A DNA stretch of 64,000 bases from Fictibacillus enclensis (lineage in GTDB: Bacteria > Bacillota > Bacilli > Bacillales > Fictibacillaceae): positions 434,001-498,000 of the forward strand of contig NZ_KQ758617.1 in NCBI RefSeq assembly GCF_001457035.1, written 5' to 3'. This document shows positions 49,914-57,718 of this stretch, piece by piece. The notes below the pieces were generated by a model that saw nothing but the letters and a program-made list of their open reading frames with translations, did not search any database and was not told where the DNA came from. The translations under genes and the position numbers were made by a program. Positions within the stretch are counted from its first letter, which is position 1. Every line of letters begins with the position of its first letter.

Positions 49914-50576
49914 ATGAGAGAAATATGGGGCAATGTGGATGAGTATTTCATATCAAATCTCCACCCACAGGATATGGTTCTTGAACATGTCCTGCAAGCC
50001 AATCATGAAGCCGGCCTGCCATCGATCGATGTTACGCCCACCCAGGGAAAGTTCCTCTATTTGCTGGCAAAATTAAAAGGAGCAAAACGTATCCTTGAAA
50101 TTGGTACACTTGGTGGTTACAGCAGTATCTGGATGGGCAGGGCACTTCCTGAGGATGGGAAGCTGGTTACGCTGGAATACAGCCAGAAACACGCAGAGGT
50201 TGCGAGGGAAAACATCAAAAAAGCGCGGTTGGAACCCAAAATTGAAATCATGGTGGGACCAGCTCTTGAATCGCTACCCACGTTAAAAGATAAAGGATAT
50301 CCCTCTTTTGATTTCATTTTTATTGATGCCGATAAACCAAACAATCCGCACTACCTAAAGTGGGCTCTTGCTTATTCGCAGCCAGGTACCGTTATTATTG
50401 GAGATAATGTTGTTCGAAACGGAAGAGTGGCAGATCAGAACAATGAGGACCCTGATGTAAAAGGATCTCGCGCCCTCATTGACCTATTAGCCAAAGAGAG
50501 CCGGATTGAAGCCACAGCCCTGCAGACGGTTGGAAGCAAGGGCTATGACGGTTTTGTGATGGGGATTGTGAAATAA
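49914..50576 (+). CDS. SAM-dependent O-methyltransferase (CCoAOMT/MF3 family)
   Basis: A 220-residue class I methyltransferase. The SAM motif I is RILEIGTLGGYSSIWMGRAL (near 60-79), motif II VTLEYSQKHAEVARENI, and FDFIFIDADKPNNPHYLKWAL contains the metal/SAM Asp residues (D..DADK) characteristic of the cation-dependent catechol/caffeoyl-CoA family. GTVIIGDNVVRNGRV follows. It methylates catechol-type or related hydroxyl groups. ATG 49914 is chosen because AAAGGAGGG ends 6 bases upstream; ATG 49878 lies before that site. It is convergent with the YfiT gene, with only 3 bases between them. Confidence 0.9.
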   Translation: MREIWGNVDEYFISNLHPQDMVLEHVLQANHEAGLPSIDVTPTQGKFLYLLAKLKGAKRILEIGTLGGYSSIWMGRALPEDGKLVTLEYSQKHAEVARENIKKARLEPKIEIMVGPALESLPTLKDKGYPSFDFIFIDADKPNNPHYLKWALAYSQPGTVIIGDNVVRNGRVADQNNEDPDVKGSRALIDLLAKESRIEATALQTVGSKGYDGFVMGIVK

Positions 50577-50579
50577 AGG

Positions 50580-51101
50580 TTACCATCCTTCACGTGTACA
50601 AAGAGAAGTAATATGGGAAATATGATGCCTGCTGTGCCAGGAATAGAGACCAATATTTTGGGCGAGTGTTACCACACCCGAATCCGGATGAGTAAATGTT
50701 TTGGTCAGATCATGTGGTGATAGTGATTTGAGAAGCACAACCCACCGGGCATGCAGGTTTTCAAGTAAAGGAAGCGAGATTTCTATGGGAAGCCTGGAGT
50801 CAGGAAGTTCCGCCCATAAAGCCTCTTCGTAGGGTTTAATCACAGGATTCTCTTCTGTAAGTGCAAGCTTGAAACGGATATAGCTGTTCAGGTGGCTGTC
50901 TGCCAGATGGTGAACAACTTGCCTTACTGTCCAGCCGCCGGGACGGTAGGGGGTATCCAATTGAAGGCCGTTCAGGTTTTTAACCGCTTTTTTCAATTCT
51001 TGTGGAGCGGATTCAATGTCTGAGGTCCACTGGTTAATCTCTTTTGACGTGATTTCCTGGTTTATATTAAACAATCCAATCGGATAACGCAAATCCATCA
51101 T
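50580..51101 (-). CDS. YfiT/BstA-like putative bacillithiol transferase
   Basis: A 173-residue DinB-superfamily protein that follows B. subtilis YfiT closely: LRYPIGLFN at the start, [39 protein letters not shown] with the first metal His, and [13 protein letters not shown] with the other two near the C-terminus. YfiT-type proteins bind a divalent metal through three His residues and are annotated as metal-dependent hydrolases or bacillithiol S-transferases that detoxify electrophiles. The ATG at 51101 follows GAAGGGAGACGTTCAA, with a second ATG directly after it. The substrate is unknown. Confidence 0.9.
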   Translation of the reverse strand: MMDLRYPIGLFNINQEITSKEINQWTSDIESAPQELKKAVKNLNGLQLDTPYRPGGWTVRQVVHHLADSHLNSYIRFKLALTEENPVIKPYEEALWAELPDSRLPIEISLPLLENLHARWVVLLKSLSPHDLTKTFTHPDSGVVTLAQNIGLYSWHSRHHISHITSLCTREGW

Positions 51102-51250
51102 TTGAACGTCTCCCTTCTCTGATCAAATATACATACCCAGGGCCATCCGTTGTGACCGGCTGGGTTTTTGATGTTTGCTTGCGGTTCAATTCGAATATCA
51201 TTAGTTTATCATTAAAAGCTGATACAGAGCAGGGGGCAGAACACGATAGA

Positions 51251-51847
51251 ATGAACGCCTATTTACAGGGGCTTATAGCTCATATACCACCATTAGATAA
51301 AGGCCAGCGGTTTATTCTTGGAATTGATGGATTAAGCCGTTCAGGTAAAAGCACACTAACCAGGGCGTTGGAAGAACAAATGCACAAAAAAAATATTCCG
51401 TGCTTTACCATACATATAGATGATCATATTGTTGAGAGGAAACATCGCTACAACACGGGGCAAAAGGAATGGAGAGAATACTACTTTTTACAATGGGATA
51501 TAGTTGGGCTCGCTGAAAACTTGTTCCATTTGGTTAAAACTGAAACTCAATTAACTCTTCCTTTTTACCATGAAAAACTCGATTTGCAGATTATGCGTGA
51601 GGTAAGGTTACCTGACAAATGTGTAATTGTTATAGAAGGTGTGTTTTTGCAAAGAAAAGATTGGCGGTCGTTTTTTGATTTCGTTGTGTATCTTGAATGT
51701 GATAGAGAATTAAGGCTATCGAGGGAAGCGGAAGAAACAAAAAAAAACATTGATAAATTTTCAAACCGTTATTGGCCGGCTGAAGATCATTATTTGGCTG
51801 AAGAGCAGCCTTTACGCAAAGCTGATTTGATTTTCAAAATAGGTTAA
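51251..51847 (+). CDS. P-loop nucleoside/nucleotide kinase-like protein (uridine kinase family)
   Basis: About 198 residues with a Walker A GIDGLSRSGKST (near 26-37), IHIDDHIVERKHRYNTGQKEW as the substrate-binding segment similar to uridine kinases, VIVIEGVFLQRKDW as Walker B, and a lid-type REAEETKKNIDKFSNRYWPAEDHY. It would phosphorylate a small hydroxyl substrate with ATP; which one is unknown. The in-frame ATG at 51251 starts the recognisable domain, though its ribosome site (AGGGGG about 15 bases upstream) is poorly spaced, and an upstream start at 51152 cannot be excluded. A bidirectional terminator follows. Confidence 0.8.
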   Translation: MNAYLQGLIAHIPPLDKGQRFILGIDGLSRSGKSTLTRALEEQMHKKNIPCFTIHIDDHIVERKHRYNTGQKEWREYYFLQWDIVGLAENLFHLVKTETQLTLPFYHEKLDLQIMREVRLPDKCVIVIEGVFLQRKDWRSFFDFVVYLECDRELRLSREAEETKKNIDKFSNRYWPAEDHYLAEEQPLRKADLIFKIG

Positions 51848-51876
51848 AGAACCAGCGTTCATCAACGCTGGTTCTC
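51848..51876. terminator. Bidirectional terminator between kinase and hydrolase genes
   Basis: AGAACCAGCGTT (51848-51859) and AACGCTGGTTCT (51864-51875) form a perfect 12-bp stem with the loop CATC. It overlaps the end of the minus-strand hydrolase gene. Confidence 0.85.
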
Positions 51877-52605
51877 TTTATTAAGCCAGGAGAGAATGGT
51901 TTTAAAAATTTCCTCCTGCTGTTTTTTATTTGAAATCTTGGCTTTTTTGTCACCTGCTTGTGTACCGTACATTCCGAACTGGGCGTGGTTTCCGCCTTTT
52001 ATTTCATGATAGGTGGTATCGGTGGGATTGAATTTTTTGCTTCCCTTAATTTTGGCCGGTGTACTGAGGCCATCCCGTTCTCCCGTAATCGAGAGGAGAG
52101 GGAAGTTAGCTTTTGATAAATCCGAGCTTTCGGTCGTGTATGAACCTAAGAAAATCAAGCCCTTGATCTTCTCCTGATGTTTTAGGCTGTAGGAGGCAGA
52201 TGCAGGACCACCGAGAGAGTGACCGCCAATATACCATTTTTGGATGGAAGGGTACAATTTCATCGCCTCTTCTGCTTTATTTTTCCCCAATAGCGCCAGA
52301 TTCAGCGGCATTTCAGGGATGATCACGAGATAGCCTTCGTCTGAGAGTTTTTTCGCCCAATAGGAATACGCTTCAGGTTCTACCTTAGCTCCGGGATAAA
52401 AGATAAAGCCGTCTTTTATGTCTTTGGATTTCGGCTTGTAAATATATAGATCGTCTTTATGCTGTACTTCCTGCTTTAGGTTGACCAGATGGTTTAGCTG
52501 CGAAGTCGGTTTAAAGGTCTGTTTTGACCAAATTAAAAAGCCGCCCGCATAGACAATAAGCACAACCAACACAATGATTAACGCAAATTTTAGCTTCTTA
52601 TTCAA
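51862..52605 (-). CDS. Membrane-anchored alpha/beta hydrolase
   Basis: About 247 residues from TTG 52605, which follows GGAGGATTCAC on the minus strand; a longer frame to 52695 lacks a site. One N-terminal membrane anchor (FALIIVLVVLIVYAGGFLIW) precedes an extracytoplasmic alpha/beta hydrolase of the PF12695 type. FIFYPGAKVEPEAYSYWAK is the oxyanion region, WYIGGHSLGGPASASY has the Ser elbow GHSLGG, ITGERDGLSTPAKI carries the acid, and KGGNHAQFGMYG carries the His. Similar proteins are widespread in bacilli without known substrate. It is probably monocistronic. The gene marks the last ordinary chromosomal gene before the IS remnant and catabolic cluster. Confidence 0.85.
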   Translation of the reverse strand: MNKKLKFALIIVLVVLIVYAGGFLIWSKQTFKPTSQLNHLVNLKQEVQHKDDLYIYKPKSKDIKDGFIFYPGAKVEPEAYSYWAKKLSDEGYLVIIPEMPLNLALLGKNKAEEAMKLYPSIQKWYIGGHSLGGPASASYSLKHQEKIKGLIFLGSYTTESSDLSKANFPLLSITGERDGLSTPAKIKGSKKFNPTDTTYHEIKGGNHAQFGMYGTQAGDKKAKISNKKQQEEIFKTILSWLNKENQR

Positions 52606-52928
52606 GTGAATCCTCCAGATGTTCTTCCACTTAGGAAAGTTAATACCTATTCTAGTATGGACAAAATTCAAACTTCTGACAACAAAAGTGTCCAATTGCC
52701 GAGGCTATCATGAAGTGCCGACACGGAAACTTTTAAAGGCGGAGTTATCATTAAAAACGTCTGGTAATTGTATAATGTTATTCAACTCCCCCGGTAACTA
52801 AGTACTAACGGAACGGGTCTTAGCCCTTTTGTTGAATACACCCAGTACTCCGTACATATTTGAGATTCTGCGAAAACATCAATATTCAATAATATAGTGT
52901 TTGTCATTCACTTAAAATAAAGATAGTT

Positions 52929-53247
52929 TTAAGCAGCTTGTAAGAGATGTATCTTTTCCGGATTATAAACTTTTTGATTCTTGGCATTCCAACGAGAATA
53001 CGAGCGAACTTACCAAGCAGCTTCATCAACGATTTCAATCTGCGCATACCCCTTTCTTGAACATTATAGATATGTCTTGTTTTGAACTCCTGATTGTTGT
53101 TGGTTAAATTCATTGTAGCCATGTAGAGAACCTTCGTAATCGTGACCGTCCTCTTTTAGAAATTACCGTTTGTTCACGCCACTTTCCTGAACTGGCTTCC
53201 ACAAGATTGAGTCCGGCAAGTCTTAATAGGGCATTCCCATGAGAAAA
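52929..53247 (-). pseudogene. Decayed IS110-family transposase, C-terminal fragment
   Basis: Reading the minus strand from 53247, successive frames give GNALLRLAGLNLVEASSGKW, ISKRGRSRLRR, FLYMATMNLTNNNQEFKTRH, KSLMKLLGKFARILVGM and finally KNQKVYNPEKIHLLQAA with a stop at 52929-52931. This order (LAGL..SSGK, KRGR.RLR, then K.L.KL.GK..RIL) is the conserved C-terminal part of IS110-type transposases. At least two frameshifts separate the blocks and the N-terminal DEDD catalytic part is absent, so it cannot function. Intact family members insert without terminal inverted repeats. The remainder of 52606-53681 holds two perfect hairpins and no other supported gene. Confidence 0.75.
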
Positions 53248-53390
53248 CTGAATAAATATAATGAGGACATAACTTGAAAAAGTCACAACTTGTCAACCTT
53301 GACATAGGATAGTTAATAGGAGAAAACACGCAAAAATAAAAGTTCGCTACCTTCTATTTTTAGAGCTTCATTTATATATTTCCCAACGCA

Positions 53391-53433
53391 AAAACCCTGA
53401 ATTCAGGCTTGTTCCGCCGAATTCAGGGTTTTG
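53391..53433. terminator. Perfect 14-bp hairpin, terminator-like
   Basis: AAAACCCTGAATTC (53391-53404) and GAATTCAGGGTTTT (53419-53432) flank a 14-base loop. T or A runs on both sides permit use in either direction, but no intact gene ends here; it may be left from a lost gene. Confidence 0.7.
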
Positions 53434-53593
53434 TTTGGTTGTTGCATTTTAAACCAGAGGTAAGTTTAATATTATCATAAATTTGATCTAACGCTCTGGG
53501 AGTAACAAATCAAGATCACATTATCCGCTTGAAGAACATGTCGACGGTAAAAGCAGTGTTGGCTATATCTAAGTCTTCTCAAAACTAGTAGAA

Positions 53594-53625
53594 AACCACC
53601 GCCTTATTAGCATAAGGCGGTGGTT
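53594..53625 (-). terminator. Terminator of the Nramp-like gene
   Basis: AACCACCGCCTTA (53594-53606) and TAAGGCGGTGGTT (53613-53625) form a perfect 13-bp stem with a 6-base loop. The minus strand continues TTTTC, fitting termination of the transporter transcript. Confidence 0.75.
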
Positions 53626-53681
53626 GCGGTACGACTATTTTTGTTTAATTACGATGATCTGAACGACACCTCTCAGGGTAT

Positions 53682-55007
53682 TTAACTTAGAAAATCAATA
53701 GCCAGTTTGATAGAGGACCAAAGGGCAAGAACGGTACAAGCGACTAACAGCACATTTTCATACCATTTGTTGACATACTGCCCCAATGACTTTTTCTGAT
53801 TCGTCATAATCAGAAGGCCTATGGATATTACTGGTAAACCAACCACGGATAGTATATTTATAAATACGACCAAACTAACGAACCCAGGCATACCTGGAAT
53901 CGACCATATGACCGGAGTAATAAGGATAAACATACTAAACCATTTGAACAATGGATCGTTTTGGGGTTTGTCACCGTATTTTTTCTTACGTTCTTTATTC
54001 GCGGTATGAAGACCATCAATTGCGACTTTCGGAAACACCGTAGCAAAGGCAACCGCACTACTAAATAACCCGCCGATGACACCAAGGTAGAACACAACAA
54101 ATCCGAAAGTGCCTAGATGAACAGCAAGGGCTTGAGCGAGATCTTGAAGACTAGTGATTCGAATACCGTTTGGTTTTAATACCTCCGCTCCAACCACCCA
54201 TACGGCCAGGTCAAGAACGATAGCCACACAAATCGCGAATAACAAGTCTCTACGTTGAAATTTTAAATGAATAGGTTTCGTCCATCCTTTTTCCTTAAAA
54301 CCATATGGGTAGATAAAATTCGCAATAGAGCCAGATACAGCACCTACAAGTGAAATCGCCATTAGAAAGGCACCATATACACCAACATCTTTAGGGATGC
54401 TAAAACCAACTGTTCCTTTTGCAATGGCACCCACATCCGGTGTCGCCATAATGGCTACCAGAATTAAACAAAAGGTTTTGAGTGCGAGTAATAACTTCAT
54501 CCCATTTTCAAGCGTATTATATATACTACGTCCAATTAGAATAAAACCAGCAAGAACGACAATAATAGCCCACATAAAGACATTGCCAAAGCCTAAAAGA
54601 TGCGTTAATCCCTCAGCAGCACCTTTGATCATGTAAGAGTTAAATAAATGGCCCATAATGAGGGCATATCCTCCAAGGAAATAAGGATAGAACTTGTGAA
54701 GGCGGCTGAAACCTTGTATAAGAGTAAGGCCTTCTACGTTACATAGTGTGTACCGTGACATGATGGAGACGATTACATAACGAATGATTAAAGAAAGTGC
54801 GAGGACCCACATGAGGGCATATCCGTAGTGGGCTCCAGCAATGGAAGAGTCAACGAGGTCGCCGGCTCCAAGCCATGCTAGAACAGCAATAACGCCCGGT
54901 CCAAATGAAGCCAATAATTCTTTAAATCTTTGTAATCTAGATTTCGCTGGAAATGCGGTTGACGTTTCAGGCGATAACTCAAGATTCGAATTTGGCTGAT
55001 TTTCCAT
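53682..55007 (-). CDS. Nramp-family transporter with altered metal-site motif
   Basis: A 441-residue membrane protein with about 11 helices and the Nramp (SLC11) fold: FGPGVIAVLAWLGAGDLVDSS in helix 1 and AGAHYGYALMWVLALSLIIRY in helix 2. Canonical Nramp metal transporters have DPGN in helix 1 and MPH in helix 6. Here helix 1 reads LGAGD, and the helix 6 region reads VGAVSGSIANFIYPYG, with no Met or His at the expected place. The ligands for Mn2+ or Fe2+ are therefore missing, as in Nramp-related proteins of other specificity. The start follows TAGGGAGGATTAGTTGA. A palindromic cre site lies 53 bases upstream. Being divergent from a GntR-controlled catabolic operon, it may import that pathway's substrate; this is inference. 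Confidence 0.85.
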   Translation of the reverse strand: MENQPNSNLELSPETSTAFPAKSRLQRFKELLASFGPGVIAVLAWLGAGDLVDSSIAGAHYGYALMWVLALSLIIRYVIVSIMSRYTLCNVEGLTLIQGFSRLHKFYPYFLGGYALIMGHLFNSYMIKGAAEGLTHLLGFGNVFMWAIIVVLAGFILIGRSIYNTLENGMKLLLALKTFCLILVAIMATPDVGAIAKGTVGFSIPKDVGVYGAFLMAISLVGAVSGSIANFIYPYGFKEKGWTKPIHLKFQRRDLLFAICVAIVLDLAVWVVGAEVLKPNGIRITSLQDLAQALAVHLGTFGFVVFYLGVIGGLFSSAVAFATVFPKVAIDGLHTANKERKKKYGDKPQNDPLFKWFSMFILITPVIWSIPGMPGFVSLVVFINILSVVGLPVISIGLLIMTNQKKSLGQYVNKWYENVLLVACTVLALWSSIKLAIDFLS

Positions 55008-55059
55008 TCAACTAATCCTCCCTAAAGTTGATGTTCTAACCATATTTTTTTTCAAACTC

Positions 55060-55074
55060 TTGAAACCGCTTTCA
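55060..55074 (-). promoter_or_regulatory. Palindromic CcpA cre site upstream of the Nramp-like gene
   Basis: TTGAAACCGCTTTCA satisfies the cre consensus WTGNAANCGNWNNCW and extends to the palindrome TTGAAA-ccgc-TTTCAA (55060-55075). It lies 53-67 bases before the transporter start, near the expected promoter. Confidence 0.7.
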
Positions 55075-55093
55075 ATTTTCAGGTGGTATTAAA

Positions 55094-55483
55094 ATGAATT
55101 TGTACCTACTCAGCTCTACAATCTACATTAACAAAATAGAGGCAATTACAGAGACAGAAAGAAACTCAGCAAGCCAAAAATGGTCAGCGTATGCAGATAC
55201 GGTTCGTTTTGGATATGAGCTTAAACTTCTTCTGGAAACGCCTTACGTTCATTCTCATTGCTTTCTATTTCAAAGTGGAGAAGAGGTAAAACAAGAATAC
55301 AAAAGAAACTACCTGGAAGAAGTTACAATATCTATGTATGTTCTAAAAAGAGTGTTTGATAGATGTACGCTAAGTCAAGCCATTGCCTGGCTTGTACCCT
55401 TTCGTCTGGCACGACCATTTTTAATGATGATGTATAACTTCTCTTGTTTTTCTTCAATATCTGATGATATCCCTTTTTACTGA
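55094..55483 (+). CDS. Doubtful 129-codon open frame
   Basis: An open frame of 129 codons exists (MNLYLLSSTIYINKIEAITE onward) but it has no convincing ribosome site, no motif and an unremarkable composition. It lies in the roughly 800-base interval between the divergent Nramp-like and GntR genes. It may be a chance frame or a decayed gene. I list it only so that the interval 55008-55812 is accounted for; besides this frame it holds the cre site and the GntR promoter. Confidence 0.15.
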   Translation: MNLYLLSSTIYINKIEAITETERNSASQKWSAYADTVRFGYELKLLLETPYVHSHCFLFQSGEEVKQEYKRNYLEEVTISMYVLKRVFDRCTLSQAIAWLVPFRLARPFLMMMYNFSCFSSISDDIPFY

Positions 55484-55664
55484 ATGGTCACAAAGCTAAC
55501 TTGGACCCCTCAACCCCTTTTCTGTAACCCCCTTTCGTTTAAACATACGAAAACACTGAGCTTACGAACGTTTCTACTTCCTAAAACAGGGTGTTAGAGT
55601 ACGTCATCGCAATCATGACAGTTACCCGTCTTCACTGATTAGTAGTAGACGTTTACATAAACCA

Positions 55665-55702
55665 TTGCAAATAGTCGTGATGTCTTGTATACTTGTACTC
55701 AA
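55665..55702 (+). promoter_or_regulatory. gntR promoter with overlapping operator
   Basis: TTGCAA (55665-55670), a 17-base spacer and TATACT (55688-55693) are a good sigma-A promoter. TTGTATACTTGTACTCAA (55685-55702), matching 15 of 18 positions of the perfect palindrome at 56538, covers the -10, so the GntR protein probably represses itself. Confidence 0.7.
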
Positions 55703-55812
55703 AGTTTATTTTATATTCAGAATATTGTCAAATTAATATTTTTTTTGGAATTTTAATTGCTGAGTTCAAGATATTCAATAGCAGATTTAGAAAAGGTGGG
55801 AGGAAGCTCACA

Positions 55813-56517
55813 ATGACGAACAGCCCTTTTAAACTGAATTATACAGAAGACCTTAACCTAGACCCTTTAGATCATAATCAAGCGTTTATCCCCCTTGGTG
55901 AAGCCGTGTATCAAAAATTGAAAACAGCCATTGTACAAGGTCACTTAATACCAGGACAGCTATTAAGCGAAAACAAGATTGCAGAAAAGTTAGCTGTGAG
56001 TCGTACACCTGTCCGTGAAGCCATTCGAGTATTGGGATCTAAAAATTTAATTACGTTTCTGCCAGGGAGAAAAGTTATTGTCTCGATCCCGACGGTCCAA
56101 GACATTAAAGAAGTTTTCGAAATTCGCATGCTTTTAGAAACAGAAGCATTGAGGAGAATAACGAACCAACATACAAAAATCATCGAACAAATGGATGAGT
56201 CCGTCCAAATGGGGGAAGCGTACCGTAAACAAGGGGATCTTGTAAAAATGGGTGAGATGAACACTCGTTTCCATCTCACCATTATCTCTGCTCTTGAAAA
56301 CCAAAGAGTGCAACGCTTTATCGATTCACTTCATGAAACCATATCCCGGTTACGTTCTTATTCGCTAACAGCAGAGTGGAAGATCGATAGGGAAAAAGAA
56401 CATAAGGAAATTGTTACGCTCGTAAAAAAGGGCTTTACGGAAGAAGCAGTATCCGTCTTAAAGCAGCATTTAACCACCTCTCAAGAAAATTTACTGACTT
56501 TATTTGCGCAGAAATAA
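55813..56517 (+). CDS. GntR family regulator, FadR/FCD subfamily
   Basis: A 234-residue regulator. The N-terminal GntR winged helix (about residues 30-95) reads AVYQKLKTAIVQGHLIPGQL, then SENKIAEKLAVSRTPVREAI and LITFLPGRKVIVS. The C-terminal FCD all-helical ligand domain has EVFEIRMLLETEALR, the metal/ligand-binding NTRFHLTIIS segment and KEHKEIVTLVKKGFTEEAVSVLKQHL (Asp/His positions of FCD). FCD regulators usually bind carboxylate intermediates of the pathway they control. ATG 55813 is used because GGGAGGA lies 8 bases upstream; the longer frame to 55693 includes the promoter itself. It precedes the amidohydrolase operon by 66 bases, which contain the 18-bp palindrome. Confidence 0.92.
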   Translation: MTNSPFKLNYTEDLNLDPLDHNQAFIPLGEAVYQKLKTAIVQGHLIPGQLLSENKIAEKLAVSRTPVREAIRVLGSKNLITFLPGRKVIVSIPTVQDIKEVFEIRMLLETEALRRITNQHTKIIEQMDESVQMGEAYRKQGDLVKMGEMNTRFHLTIISALENQRVQRFIDSLHETISRLRSYSLTAEWKIDREKEHKEIVTLVKKGFTEEAVSVLKQHLTTSQENLLTLFAQK

Positions 56518-56537
56518 GAGGAAAAAGCTGTTTTTAG

Positions 56538-56555
56538 TTGTATACATGTATACAA
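56538..56555. promoter_or_regulatory. 18-bp perfect palindrome, probable GntR operator
   Basis: TTGTATACATGTATACAA is fully self-complementary and of the TTGTATACAA type used by FadR/FCD regulators. It lies between the gntR stop (56517) and the first amidohydrolase start (56584). TTGTAT here is also spaced 17 bases from TATAGA (56561-56566), so it could overlap a -35 element. Confidence 0.75.
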
Positions 56556-56583
56556 ATTACTATAGAGCAAAGGAGAATAAAAC

Positions 56584-57681
56584 ATGGATGATGCCATAAC
56601 ACTGGAAAAGGAAACCTTGGGCAACCGAGCCAAGACTGCTGTAATCGACTGTGATGTACATAATGCCGTTCCTTCCATACAGGCTCTTTTCCCCTATCTA
56701 CCGGACAGGTGGCGCGATTATGTGGTGGAACACGGAATTAAAAGCTTAGAACCCAATTATTACCCAAGGGGAAGTTCCTTATCTGCAAGGCCCGATTCGG
56801 TATTGCCAAACGGCGATCCTCCGGGTTCGGATCTTGAGGTTTTGCAACGACAGGTGCTGGAACCCTGGAATATGGAATATGCGATCCTTAATTGCCTTTA
56901 CGGCGTACAGATGATCCACAATGAGGATTGGGCGGCAGCCATGGCCCGCGCGGTAAACGATTGGCAGATCGCTGAATGGTTGGATAAAGAACCAAGGCTG
57001 CGTGCCTCAATCGTCGTTGCCAGTCAGAATCCGGAGCAGGCGGCGGAGGAAATTCACCGGTTAGGCAAACATCCCGGTTTCGTACAAGTTCTTTTGATGG
57101 TACGTTCCGAAATGCTCTACGGAAAAAAACATTTCTGGCCGATTTACGAAGCAGCCCAGCAGTATGGGTTAGTGATCGGAATTCATGCGGGTGGGGTTAC
57201 CGGTTATCCAACGATGCCTGTCGGTTGGCCTTCTTATTACCTTGAGGATTACGTCAGTCAATCACAAGCCTTTCAGTCGCAAATCGTCAGCTTGGTATGT
57301 GAAGGTACCTTCCAAAAGTTTCCTCGCCTTCGAGTCGCGCTTCTTGAAAGCGGTTTCACCTGGATGCCCGCACTGATGTGGCGATTGGATAAGAATTGGA
57401 AGGGCCTACGCCGAGAAATTCCATGGGTGGACCGGTTACCGTCAGAGATTATAAGGGAACATTTTCGGTTGACGATCCAGCCGCTAGATGAATCACCAAA
57501 GCCCGAACACTTGCTGCAAACGATGGAACAAATGCGTTCCCAAGACATGCTGCTCTTTTCAACCGATTATCCACATTGGCACTTCGATGAGAAAGAAGAG
57601 GCTCTCCCAGCCAATCTCCCGCCAAGCCTGGAGAAGAAGATTCTATCGGAAAACGCCCGCTCTTTTTACCGTTTTGATTGA
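56584..57681 (+). CDS. Amidohydrolase-2 family (ACMSD-like) enzyme, copy 1
   Basis: A 365-residue TIM-barrel protein of the PF04909 group, which includes 2-amino-3-carboxymuconate semialdehyde decarboxylase, gamma-resorcylate decarboxylase and several ring-derived acid hydrolases. The first strand reads VIDCDVHNAVPS, where classical members have DxHxH, so only one His of the pair is kept and Asp occupies the other place. Further on are ASIVVASQNPEQAAEEI, VIGIHAGG (barrel His), ALLESGFTWMPALMWRLDKNW with the Glu..W pattern and LFSTDYPHWHFDE with the late catalytic Asp. Decarboxylation or hydrolysis of a carboxylated ring-cleavage product is the family norm. The start follows AAAGGAGAATAAAAC, and a paralogue follows 37 bases downstream. 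Confidence 0.88.
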   Translation: MDDAITLEKETLGNRAKTAVIDCDVHNAVPSIQALFPYLPDRWRDYVVEHGIKSLEPNYYPRGSSLSARPDSVLPNGDPPGSDLEVLQRQVLEPWNMEYAILNCLYGVQMIHNEDWAAAMARAVNDWQIAEWLDKEPRLRASIVVASQNPEQAAEEIHRLGKHPGFVQVLLMVRSEMLYGKKHFWPIYEAAQQYGLVIGIHAGGVTGYPTMPVGWPSYYLEDYVSQSQAFQSQIVSLVCEGTFQKFPRLRVALLESGFTWMPALMWRLDKNWKGLRREIPWVDRLPSEIIREHFRLTIQPLDESPKPEHLLQTMEQMRSQDMLLFSTDYPHWHFDEKEEALPANLPPSLEKKILSENARSFYRFD

Positions 57682-57718
57682 TAAATAAAGGGATTATCCC
57701 TAGTGAGGAGGAACATAC

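Noticed and set aside
51134-51171. Hairpin CCCAG...CTGGG with T run at the start of the YfiT/kinase interval
   Set aside because: The stem is short and imperfect, and no plus-strand gene ends there; not listed as a terminator.
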